This document shows positions 25,983 through 33,976 of a stretch of DNA of 64,000 bases, one piece after another. Both the position numbers and the translations under genes were made by a program. This stretch comes from JBOCEF01 sp050586345. Lineage in GTDB: Bacteria > Pseudomonadota > Alphaproteobacteria > Rhodobacterales > Rhodobacteraceae. Within the stretch, counting starts at the first letter, position 1, and each line of letters starts with the position of its first letter. Below the pieces are notes generated by a model. It was not told the DNA's origin, did no database searches, and worked only from the letters and a program-made list of their open reading frames with translations. The stretch lies in assembly GCF_050586345.1 (NCBI RefSeq), contig NZ_JBOCEF010000018.1:1-64000 (forward strand), given 5' to 3'.

Positions 25983-26409
25983 CAGGCCGGACGCCGACGC
26001 CGCGCCCGACACGACCCCCGCCCCCGACACGCCCCCCGCCCCCGACACGACCCCCGCTCCCGACACGACCCCCGCCCCCGTCTCCGCCGACATCTCTCCC
26101 GGCGCGATGGAGGCGGCGGCGGGCCGGGCGGCGCGGCTGATGCGGCTGATGGGGCATGACGGGCGGCTGATGATCCTCTGCCACCTGGCGGGGGGCGAGA
26201 AGACCGTGTCGGCGCTGACCGCCCGCCTGGCGCTCAGCCAGTCGGCGCTGTCCCAGCACCTGGCGCGGCTGCGGGCCGACGGGCTGGTCACCGCCCGACG
26301 CGACGGGCCGCGGGTGCATTACGGCCTCGCCTCGCCCGAGGCGGCGGCGGTGCTCGAAGCCCTGCAGGCGCTCTATTGCGGCGGCGAGGCGCCGGGCCGC
26401 CCGGCCTGA
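25975..26409 (+). CDS. ArsR/BigR-like repressor with an N-terminal Pro-Asp-Thr repeat tail
   Basis: The winged helix-turn-helix core occupies residues 45-135 (AARLMRLMGHDGRLMILCHL, then LSQSALSQHLARLRADGLV and the wing ARRDGPRVHYGL). C69 and C138 are present. Residues 10-33 are four copies of an APDTTP-type hexapeptide, unusual for this family. The TTG 25975 start overlaps the DUF2892 stop. An ATG at 26107 (residue 45) would remove the repeat and give a canonical length but has no clear ribosome site. It probably represses the divergent RND operon and itself; the BigR-type sulfur signal is inferred from the DUF2892 neighbour. Confidence 0.72.
   Translation: MTDRPDADAAPDTTPAPDTPPAPDTTPAPDTTPAPVSADISPGAMEAAAGRAARLMRLMGHDGRLMILCHLAGGEKTVSALTARLALSQSALSQHLARLRADGLVTARRDGPRVHYGLASPEAAAVLEALQALYCGGEAPGRPA
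26002..26073 (+). repeat. Four 18-bp tandem repeats in the ArsR coding region
   Basis: Four near-identical 18-base units encode APDTTP, APDTPP, APDTTP and APDTTP. Such short in-frame units can change copy number by slippage without breaking the gene, altering only the length of the N-terminal tail. Confidence 0.7.
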
Positions 26410-26443
26410 CGCGCCCCCGTCCTCCCGGCCCCGCCCCCCGCGC

Positions 26444-27049
26444 TTACGCGGGCGCCCGGCCCAGGCCCTCGACCTCGGCCGCCATCGCCTCGGCCATCGC
26501 GGCGCGCGCGTCGGGCGCCGCCCCGCGATGGGCCTCGAGCCTGAGCGCCGTGATCTCGCCCTGGTAGCGGCGGGCCAGCAGCTCCGGGTCCGCATCCCCC
26601 GGCAATTCCCCCGCCGCCTGCGCCTCGCGGAACCGTTCGGCGAAGGCGGCGCGCATGGCGTCGTAATAGTCCCGCGCCCGCTCGGCCACCGCGCCGTCGC
26701 CGGCTTGCGTCTCCAGCATCGTCTTGACGATCATGCACATCGGCGGCTCCGCGGCCCCCTCCCCACCGGCCGCGCCGAAGCCGCGCAGGTGGTCCGCGAG
26801 CCCCCCCAGCACCGTGTCCGCCCCCGCCATCCGCGCCGCCAGCCGCGCCCGGCTGCGGTCGCGATACCGGTCCAGCGCGGCCAGGAACAGCGCCTCCTTG
26901 CTCTTGAACGCCGCGTAGATGCTGCCCGGCTTCATCGCCAGCGCCGCCTCCAGGTCCTTGAGCGAGGTCGCGTGCCAGCCCTTGCGCCAGAACAGCGCCA
27001 GCGCGGCGTCCAGCGCCGCCTCGCGGTCATAGGGTTTCGCTCTCGTCAT
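26444..27049 (-). CDS. TetR family transcriptional repressor
   Basis: The 201-aa protein has an N-terminal TetR DNA-binding domain (DREAALDAALALFWRKGWHA, then TSLKDLEAALAMKPGSIYAA, FKSKEALFLAAL). Its C-terminal helical ligand domain contains PPMCMIVKTMLETQAGDGAV, a pattern of the AcuR-like group in which a Cys-containing stretch may sense electrophiles. ATG 27049 was chosen over an upstream TTG. It faces the AhpD-like gene across a spacer with two near-identical palindromes, which are its likely binding sites. Confidence 0.85.
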   Translation of the reverse strand: MTRAKPYDREAALDAALALFWRKGWHATSLKDLEAALAMKPGSIYAAFKSKEALFLAALDRYRDRSRARLAARMAGADTVLGGLADHLRGFGAAGGEGAAEPPMCMIVKTMLETQAGDGAVAERARDYYDAMRAAFAERFREAQAAGELPGDADPELLARRYQGEITALRLEAHRGAAPDARAAMAEAMAAEVEGLGRAPA

Positions 27050-27101
27050 CCGTCGCAATCTATCCCCCGCGCCCGGGTTTGTCCCGCGGCGCCGAACACG
27101 T

Positions 27102-27117
27102 TTGAGCGATCACTCAA
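27102..27117. promoter_or_regulatory. TetR-type operator, site 1
   Basis: TTGAGCGATCACTCAA differs by one base from the perfect 16-bp palindrome TTGAGCGATCGCTCAA. It lies between the divergent TetR and AhpD-like genes, 24 bases start-to-start from site 2. Confidence 0.65.
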
Positions 27118-27125
27118 GTCCAGCA

Positions 27126-27141
27126 TTGAGCAATCGCTCAA
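27126..27141. promoter_or_regulatory. TetR-type operator, site 2
   Basis: TTGAGCAATCGCTCAA is also one base from the same perfect palindrome, with the mismatch in the other half. Two sites suggest two bound repressor dimers on one face region of the promoter. Confidence 0.65.
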
Positions 27142-27206
27142 ACGCGCCTAGCTCTCGGGGGGCGCGGCGGACCCCTCCGCCGATCCGAAACCGAAGGAGG
27201 CCCCCG

Positions 27207-27773
27207 ATGGTCCAGTTCACCGCCCATACCGAAGACACCGCCCCCGAGGGCTCCAAGCCGCTGATCGCGAAGTCGAAGGCCGCGTTCGGGCGGCTGCCGG
27301 GCCTGCACGCGGTGCTGGCCGAATCCCCCGAGGCCTACGAGGGCTACCAGGCGCTGCACGCGCTGTTCCTCGCGACCTCGTTCACGGACGAGGAGAAGAC
27401 GGTCGTCTGGCAGACCATCAATGTCGAGAACCGCTGCCATTACTGCGTCCCGGCCCATACCGGGATCGCGAAGGCGATGAAGGTGGATGACGCGGTGACC
27501 GAGGCGCTGCGCAACGAAACCCCGCTGCCGACCGCGAAGCTCGAGGCGCTGCGGGACTTCACGCTGAAGGTCATGCGCCAGGACGGCTTCGTGTCCGGGG
27601 CGGATACCGAGGCGTTCCTGGCGGCGGGCTTCACCACCCGCAACGTGCTCGAGGTGATCCTCGGCCTCGCGCAGAAGGTGATGTCGAACTACACCAACCA
27701 CTTCGCGCAGACGCCGGTGGATCCGGTGATGCAGAAATTCGCCTGGACCCCGGCGCAGACCGCCGCCGAGTGA
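27207..27773 (+). CDS. AhpD/carboxymuconolactone decarboxylase-like protein
   Basis: The 188-aa protein has the AhpD-type redox motif NRCHYCVPAH (C77, C80, H84) in a helical frame (ALHALFLATSFTDEEKTVVW; ALRNETPLPTAKLEALRDFT). Family members act as thiol peroxidases or disulfide reductases; some are decarboxylases. ATG 27207 follows AAGGAGG. Control by the divergent TetR over two palindromes suggests induction by a reactive or electrophilic compound. A strong hairpin terminator ends the unit. Confidence 0.82.
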   Translation: MVQFTAHTEDTAPEGSKPLIAKSKAAFGRLPGLHAVLAESPEAYEGYQALHALFLATSFTDEEKTVVWQTINVENRCHYCVPAHTGIAKAMKVDDAVTEALRNETPLPTAKLEALRDFTLKVMRQDGFVSGADTEAFLAAGFTTRNVLEVILGLAQKVMSNYTNHFAQTPVDPVMQKFAWTPAQTAAE

Positions 27774-27813
27774 GGCCGGGCGCCCGCCGCGGCGGGCCCG
27801 GCAGGACCGAGAG

Positions 27814-27846
27814 GAAGGGGGGGCGCGCGGGCGCTCCCCCTTCTTT
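27814..27846 (+). terminator. Intrinsic terminator after the AhpD-like gene
   Basis: A 13-bp stem (27814-27826 with 27831-27843, one G-T wobble) with a GCGG loop is followed by TTT. It is placed 41 bases past the stop codon, separating this gene from the arsenic genes. Confidence 0.75.
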
Positions 27847-27913
27847 CGCGGAGGGGGGGCGAAGAATGACGGGAAGATGACGGCATTTCCCATGGCTGAC
27901 CGCGCTTCTTCGT

Positions 27914-27928
27914 ATATTCTGGAAATAT
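27914..27928. promoter_or_regulatory. ArsR-type inverted repeat overlapping the start codon
   Basis: ATATT-CTGGA-AATAT has perfect 5-bp arms and runs into the ATG at 27927. TATATT at 27913-27918 could be the -10 element, which would give an almost leaderless mRNA. It is the likely self-operator of the ArsR half of the fusion. Confidence 0.45.
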
Positions 27929-28829
27929 GGAATCCGGCATCCCCGACCGCCTCGCCGCCCTCGGCCACCCGCAGCGGCTCGACATCTTCCGGCTGCTGAT
28001 GCGCCGTTATCCCGACCGCGTGCCCGCGGGCGAGATCGCCGCCGCGCTCGGCCTGCCGGGCAGCACGCTGTCGGCCTATCTCTCGACCCTCGTGCAGGCG
28101 GGGCTGCTGGAGCGGGAACGGCAGGGCGCGTCGCTGCGCTACGCGGTGGCGATGGCGGCGGTGCAGGCGACCTTCGACCACCTGCTGGGCGATTGCTGCC
28201 GCGGGCGGCCCGAGCTCTGCGCGCCCGCCTTCGCCCCGGGCGCGGGGACGGAGGCGGCCAAGGTCCCCGCCACGGACGCGGCCCCCGACGCCTGCCCGCC
28301 CGGCCCGGCCGCCGCGGCGGCGCAGGGGCGCAGGCTCTCGGTGCTGTTCATCGGCTCGGGCGCCGCGGACCGGGCGCTGATCGCGCAGGCGCTGCTGCGC
28401 GACGCCGCCGGCGACCGGTTCGAGGCCCACGCCGCCGGCCTGCGCCCCGCCGCCGCGCCCCACCCCGCGGCGCTCTCGACCCTGCGGGCGCGCGGGCATG
28501 ACCCCGCCGGGCTGCGCCCGCGCCCGCTCGCCGCCTTCCGCGGCCCCGGCGCCCCGGCGCTCGACTTCGTCTTCACCATCTGCGACCGCGCCGCCAACGC
28601 CGATTGCCCGGCCTGGGACGGGCGCCCCATCGCCGGGCACTGGGGCGTTCCCGACCCGGCCCTGGCCGCGGCGGACGCGGCCGCGCGCGCCGACGCCTTC
28701 GAGCGCGCCTATGCCGCGCTGGCCGAGCGCATCCGCGCCTTCGCCGCCCTGCCCCTCGGGGCGCTGGACCGCATCGCCGCCCAGGCCGCCGTCGACCGCA
28801 TCGCGCGCGGCGCATCCCTTCCGGCCTGA
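27927..28829 (+). CDS. ArsR regulator fused to an arsenate reductase-like domain lacking the catalytic Cys
   Basis: Residues 1-90 are an ArsR winged helix (LAALGHPQRLDIFRLLMRRY; LPGSTLSAYLSTLVQAGLL) followed by a Cys cluster, DCC (90-91) and C98, that may bind As(III). Residues 137-275 are a low-molecular-weight phosphatase/ArsC domain: VLFIGSGAADRALIAQALL, FEAHAAGLRPAAAPHPAAL, VFTICDRAANADCPAWDG. In active enzymes the loop is CX5R; here the Cys position is Gly143 while Arg149 is kept. Arsenate reduction is therefore doubtful and the domain may bind oxyanion as a sensor. It sits 48 bases before acr3 and probably represses itself and the pump. Confidence 0.8.
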   Translation: MESGIPDRLAALGHPQRLDIFRLLMRRYPDRVPAGEIAAALGLPGSTLSAYLSTLVQAGLLERERQGASLRYAVAMAAVQATFDHLLGDCCRGRPELCAPAFAPGAGTEAAKVPATDAAPDACPPGPAAAAAQGRRLSVLFIGSGAADRALIAQALLRDAAGDRFEAHAAGLRPAAAPHPAALSTLRARGHDPAGLRPRPLAAFRGPGAPALDFVFTICDRAANADCPAWDGRPIAGHWGVPDPALAAADAAARADAFERAYAALAERIRAFAALPLGALDRIAAQAAVDRIARGASLPA

Positions 28830-28877
28830 CGCCCCCGGGGGGGGAACGCGCCGCGCCGCTGAACAAGGAGAGCCGCC

Positions 28878-29885
<1,008 letters not shown>

Positions 29886-29932
29886 GGGGGGCGGGCGCCC
29901 CGGGCCTCCGCCTCCGGCCCCGCCCGCCCCCC
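29886..29932. terminator. GC-rich hairpin between convergent acr3 and acyl-CoA dehydrogenase genes
   Basis: An 11-bp arm (GGGGGGCGGGC, 29886-29896) pairs with GCCCGCCCCCC (29922-29932). It fills the gap between convergent genes and could stop transcription from both sides. No T-run is present. Confidence 0.5.
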
Positions 29933-29933
29933 T

Positions 29934-31094
29934 TCAGCGCAGGTCCTTCTCGCCCAGCCCGAGGGCGCGGCCGATGATCTCCTTCATGATCTCCGAGGTC
30001 CCGGCATAGATCCGCGCGATCCGGGCGTCGCGGAACATGCGGGCGATGGGCATCTCGTCCATGTAGCCCGCCCCGCCATGCAGCTGCAGGCCCTGGTCGG
30101 CGACCTCGCCCTGAAGCTCCGAGCAGACCAGCTTCAGCGCCGCCGCGTCCTCGGCCGTCAGCCGGTCGTCATTGGCCAGCACCACGCACTGGTCCAGCCA
30201 GGCCTGCGCCATGTCGAGCTTCGCGCGCAGCTCGGCCATCACGAAGCGGGTGTTCTGGAACGCGCCGATCGGGCGGCCGAAGGCGCGCCGCTCCTTCACC
30301 CAGTCCAGCGTCACGTCGAAGGCCGCCTGCGCATGGGCGAGCGAGCTGATCGCGCTCATCGTCCGCTCCACCGCCAGGCACTCGGTCATGTAGGCGAAGC
30401 CCGCGCCGGGATCGCCCAGCAGGTTCTCCTTCGGGACCTTCACGTTGTCGAAGCGGATCTCGGCGGTGTCCTGCGCAGGCAGGCCGAGCTTTTTCAGGTG
30501 CCGCCCGCGGCTGAACCCCGCCATGTCCGCCGTCACCACGAAAAGCCCGATCTGGCCGCGCCCCGCCCCGGTCTTCGCCGCGACCACGAAGAGGTCGCCG
30601 ATGATCCCGTTGGAGATATAGGTCTTGGCCCCGTTCAGCAGCCAGTGATCGCCCATGTCCTCGGCCCGCGTGCGGATGGCGGCGAGGTCGGAGCCGGTGT
30701 CCGGCTCGGTCATCGCGATGGCCATGACCGTCTCGCCCGACACCGCGCCGGGCAGGAAGCGCGCCTTCTGCTCCGGCGTCGCGAAACGGTCCAGGTACGG
30801 CCCCACCAGCATCGAGTGGGCGTTGTGGAAAAAGCCGATATCGGTCCAGCGGATCGTCTCTTCCTGCAGGACCTGATCGTAGCGGATGTCGCGGATGCCG
30901 GGGCCGCCATATTCCTCTTCGGCCCAGAGGCAGAGCCAGCCCTGCGCGCCGAAGGCGGCGAAATCCGCGCGGTCCACGTGGCCCTGGTCGCGCCAGCGGT
31001 CGACCTTGTCGGCCATCTCGGCCTGGAGATAGCGGCGGACCGAGGTGCGGAACAGCTCGTGCTCGGGCTCCAGGTGCATGCGCGGGAAAGGCAT
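29934..31094 (-). CDS. Acyl-CoA dehydrogenase (second of two)
   Basis: The 386-aa protein has the standard fold: helical N-terminal domain (HELFRTSVRRYLQAEM), FAD strand region (AMTEPDTGSDLAAIRTRA, WLLNGAKTYISNGIIGDL), and C-terminal bundle ending LQLHGGAGYMDEMPIARMFR and IYAGTSEIMKEIIG. The motif reads YAGT rather than YEGT, so the catalytic Glu would be on another helix, as in isovaleryl- and long-chain enzymes. It removes two hydrogens from an acyl-CoA and passes electrons to ETF. Its start overlaps the stop of the upstream ligase, and it is the last gene of the liv/acyl-CoA operon. Confidence 0.9.
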   Translation of the reverse strand: MPFPRMHLEPEHELFRTSVRRYLQAEMADKVDRWRDQGHVDRADFAAFGAQGWLCLWAEEEYGGPGIRDIRYDQVLQEETIRWTDIGFFHNAHSMLVGPYLDRFATPEQKARFLPGAVSGETVMAIAMTEPDTGSDLAAIRTRAEDMGDHWLLNGAKTYISNGIIGDLFVVAAKTGAGRGQIGLFVVTADMAGFSRGRHLKKLGLPAQDTAEIRFDNVKVPKENLLGDPGAGFAYMTECLAVERTMSAISSLAHAQAAFDVTLDWVKERRAFGRPIGAFQNTRFVMAELRAKLDMAQAWLDQCVVLANDDRLTAEDAAALKLVCSELQGEVADQGLQLHGGAGYMDEMPIARMFRDARIARIYAGTSEIMKEIIGRALGLGEKDLR

Positions 31095-32647
31095 CACGTC
31101 TCCTCCGTCAACTCGGCCCGCAGCCGGTGCTTGAGCACCTTGCCCGCGGGGGAAAGGGGCAGCGCCTCGGCCAGCGACACCGAGCGGGGCGCCTTGTAGC
31201 CGGCGATCAGCGGGCGGCAATGGGCGCGCACGGCCTCCAGGTCGGGCGCATGGCCCGGGGCGGGGACGATCACGGCGTGGACCCGCTCGCCCCAGTCGGG
31301 ATCGGGCAGCGCGATCACCGCGCAGGCGGCGACGCCCGGCAGGGTCGAGAGGGCGTTCTCCACCTCGGCCGAGTAGACGTTCTCGCCCCCCGTCACGATC
31401 ATGTCCTTCACCCGGTCGACCACGTGGAGGAAGCCGGCCGCATCCATGAACCCCGCGTCGCCGGTGTAAAGCCACCCGCCCGAGAGGGCCTTCGCCGTCT
31501 CCTCGGGGCGGTTCCAGTAGCCGAGCATGACCTGCGCGCCCTGCACGGCGATCTCTCCGACCGCGCCCACGGGCAGCGGGCGGCGGTCTGCGTCCACGAT
31601 CCGCACCCGGGCGGTGGGCAAGGGCCGCCCGGCCGAGGTCAGGCGCGCCCTGGCCCCGTCCCCGAGGTGGTCGGCGGGGGCGAGGCAGGTGACGACGGGC
31701 GAGAACTCGGTCTGCCCGTAGACCTGCATGAACCCGGCGGTCGGGATCGCGGCCATGGCGCGGGCCAGCAGCGCGGTGTCGATCGGCGCGGCCCCGTAGC
31801 GGATCGAGATCAGCGAGGCCAGGTCGCGCGTCGCCGCGTCCGGGTGGTCGAGCAGCCGGCGCAGCATGGTCGGCACCACGAAGACGTCCCCGACCCGCTC
31901 CGCCTCGATCAGCCGCAGCGCCTCGGCCGCGTCGAAGGCGGGCAGGATCACCTGCGGCGCGCGGCGGAAGGCGAACTGGAAGATCACGCCGACGCCGCCG
32001 ATGTGGAAGAAGGGCGCGACATGCAGCCCCGGCGCGTCGCCGCCATTGGGCGCGGCGGCGGTCAGCGACAGGGTGCAGGCGGCGATCCCGGCATGGGACA
32101 GCATCACCCCCTTGGGCCGCCCCGTCGTCCCCCCGGTATAGAGCAGCGCGGCCATGTCGTCGCCGCAGGCCCCCGCATCCGGCGCCGGGTCATGCGCGGC
32201 GATCAGCGCCTCGAACCCCTCGGCGCCCCCGGGCGGGGGGCCGTCCCCGGCATGGATCACGTGGGCGATGCAGGGGGCGAGGGCGCGCAATTCGGGGACC
32301 ATCGGCGCGAAGGCGTCGTCGACGACCAGCACCCGCGTGCCGCTGTCTTCCAGGGAAAAGGCCATCTCCGCCGCCGACCAGCGCGCGTTGACCGGGTTGA
32401 TCGCCGCCCCGGCCCAGAGGGTCGCGAAGACGTATTCCACGAAGCGGTCCGAGTTATGGGCCAGCATCGCCACCCGGTCCCCGCGCCCCACCCCGCGGGC
32501 GGCGAGCGCGGCGGCGAGGCGCGCGACCCGGTCCGCCGCTTCCGCGTTGCTGCGCCGCCGGCCGCCGAACACGGTGAAGACGCCGCCCGGGCGCTCCTCG
32601 GCCGCCTTCAGCAGCGGCAGCGTCAGCGACAGGCCCGCGCCCGCCAT
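31094..32647 (-). CDS. Acyl-CoA synthetase (AMP-forming), FadD-like
   Basis: The 517-aa protein has the ANL-superfamily motifs: LLYTGGTTGRPKGVMLSH (A3), GQTEFSPV (A5), GWLYTGDAGFMDAAGFLHVV (A7), DRVKDMIVTGGENVYSAEVE (A8) and the terminal Lys motif AGKVLKHRL. It activates a carboxylic acid with ATP and CoA. It shares an ATGA-type junction with both neighbours, two acyl-CoA dehydrogenases, which implies step-by-step degradation of one acid. Chain length or branching of the substrate cannot be read from sequence. Confidence 0.9.
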   Translation of the reverse strand: MAGAGLSLTLPLLKAAEERPGGVFTVFGGRRRSNAEAADRVARLAAALAARGVGRGDRVAMLAHNSDRFVEYVFATLWAGAAINPVNARWSAAEMAFSLEDSGTRVLVVDDAFAPMVPELRALAPCIAHVIHAGDGPPPGGAEGFEALIAAHDPAPDAGACGDDMAALLYTGGTTGRPKGVMLSHAGIAACTLSLTAAAPNGGDAPGLHVAPFFHIGGVGVIFQFAFRRAPQVILPAFDAAEALRLIEAERVGDVFVVPTMLRRLLDHPDAATRDLASLISIRYGAAPIDTALLARAMAAIPTAGFMQVYGQTEFSPVVTCLAPADHLGDGARARLTSAGRPLPTARVRIVDADRRPLPVGAVGEIAVQGAQVMLGYWNRPEETAKALSGGWLYTGDAGFMDAAGFLHVVDRVKDMIVTGGENVYSAEVENALSTLPGVAACAVIALPDPDWGERVHAVIVPAPGHAPDLEAVRAHCRPLIAGYKAPRSVSLAEALPLSPAGKVLKHRLRAELTEET

Positions 32648-33804
32648 CAGTTCTTCTTCCGCTCGTCGAGGCCGAGCCCCCGGCCGATGATCTCGCGCAT
32701 GATCTCGGAGGTCCCGGCATAGATCCGGCTGATCCGCGCGTCGCGATAGAGGCGGGAGATCTCGTACTCGTCCATGTAGCCCGCCCCGCCATGAAGCTGC
32801 AGGCACTCGTCCACCGCGCGCCCCTCGACCTCGGAGGTGAAGAGCTTGGCCTCGGCGGCCATCTCGGGGGTCAGGGTCCCCTCCATGTGCTCGCGCACGC
32901 AGTGGTCGGTCAGCGCCCAGGCCGCGTCCAGTTCCGTGCGGATCGAGGCCATCTTGAAGCGCGAGTTCTGGAACGTGCCCACGGGGCGGCCGAAGGCGCG
33001 GCGCTCCATGATGTATTCCATGGTGGCGTCGAAGGCGTGCTCGGCCCGGGCGCAGAAGCCGACGGCGCCCATCAGGCGTTCCTCGGCCAGGTTGGTCATC
33101 ATGATCTTGAAGCCCATGCGCGGGTCGCCCAGCACGTTGGCCTTGGGCACCTTCACGTCCTCGAAGAACAGCTCGGCCGTGTCCTGGCTCTCGAGCCCGA
33201 CCTTCTTGAGGTTCCGCCCGCGGCTGAACCCCTCCATCCCCGCCTCGACCCAGAACAGGCCGATCTCGTGCGGCTTGTCCGGGTTGGTGCGGGCGGCGAC
33301 CAGCACCAGGTCGGCGAGATGGCCGTTGGAGATATAGGTCTTGGCCCCGTTCAGGACCCAGTGATCCTCCATCTCCACCGCGCGGGTGCGCATCCCGGCC
33401 AGGTCCGAGCCGGTGTCCGGCTCGGTCATCGCGATGGCGAGGATAAGCTCGCCCGACACCGCGCCGGGCATGAAGCGGGCGCGCTGCGCGTCGCTGGCGA
33501 AGTTCTGCAGGTAGGGGCCGACGATGCGGTTGTGCAGCCCGAGGAACAGGCCGGATTCGCGGCTCGAGAGCTCCTCGTTCAGGATCATGTCGTAGCGAAA
33601 ATCGGTGAGGCCCAGGCCGCCGTATTTCTCGTCCGCATACATGCACAGGAAGCCGTTCTCCCCCGCGCTGCGCCAGACCTCGCGGCTCACGCTCCCGGCC
33701 TCGCGCCAGGCCTCGCGGTGGGGGAAGACCTCGGCCTCGGCCCAGCCGCGGACCGTGCGGCGGAACATCTCGTGCTCTTCGTCATAGATGGTGCGTTTGA
33801 GCAT
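32647..33804 (-). CDS. Acyl-CoA dehydrogenase (first of two)
   Basis: The 385-aa protein has EEHEMFRRTVRGWAEAEVFP at the N-terminus, FAD-contact AMTEPDTGSDLAGMRTRA and LNGAKTYISNG, and ends CLQLHGGAGYMDEYEISR and IYAGTSEIMREIIG. Like its sister at 29934 it has YAGT instead of YEGT. The two are clearly paralogous, suggesting an old duplication within the operon. ATG 33804 is favoured over an upstream extension that is low complexity. It follows a 172-base spacer after the binding-protein gene that holds a long perfect palindrome. Confidence 0.9.
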   Translation of the reverse strand: MLKRTIYDEEHEMFRRTVRGWAEAEVFPHREAWREAGSVSREVWRSAGENGFLCMYADEKYGGLGLTDFRYDMILNEELSSRESGLFLGLHNRIVGPYLQNFASDAQRARFMPGAVSGELILAIAMTEPDTGSDLAGMRTRAVEMEDHWVLNGAKTYISNGHLADLVLVAARTNPDKPHEIGLFWVEAGMEGFSRGRNLKKVGLESQDTAELFFEDVKVPKANVLGDPRMGFKIMMTNLAEERLMGAVGFCARAEHAFDATMEYIMERRAFGRPVGTFQNSRFKMASIRTELDAAWALTDHCVREHMEGTLTPEMAAEAKLFTSEVEGRAVDECLQLHGGAGYMDEYEISRLYRDARISRIYAGTSEIMREIIGRGLGLDERKKN

Positions 33805-33929
33805 GGCGCATCCTTTCGGCGGCCCGCGCGGTGGGGGGCGCGGCCGGGGGTCGGTATCATCGGGACAGGGCTTGGGGTCCGGCCGGCGGGCGGCGGCGGC
33901 GGCGGCGGGCGCGACGGGCCGGCAGGTCC

Positions 33930-33953
33930 GGGGGGCGGGCGCGCCCGCCCCCC
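33930..33953. terminator. Perfect 24-bp GC palindrome after the binding-protein gene
   Basis: The 12-bp arms are perfectly complementary (33930-33941 with 33942-33953). In the direction of transcription it lies 24 bases after the binding-protein stop. It may attenuate transcription or protect the 3' end of that message so that the binding protein is made in excess. No T-run follows, so full termination is uncertain. Confidence 0.5.
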
Positions 33954-33976
33954 CGGGGATCGTCAGCGACCCGAGG

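Noticed and set aside
26002..26073. CRISPR-like short repeats
   Set aside because: The repeats are contiguous 18-base units without spacers and encode an in-frame hexapeptide.
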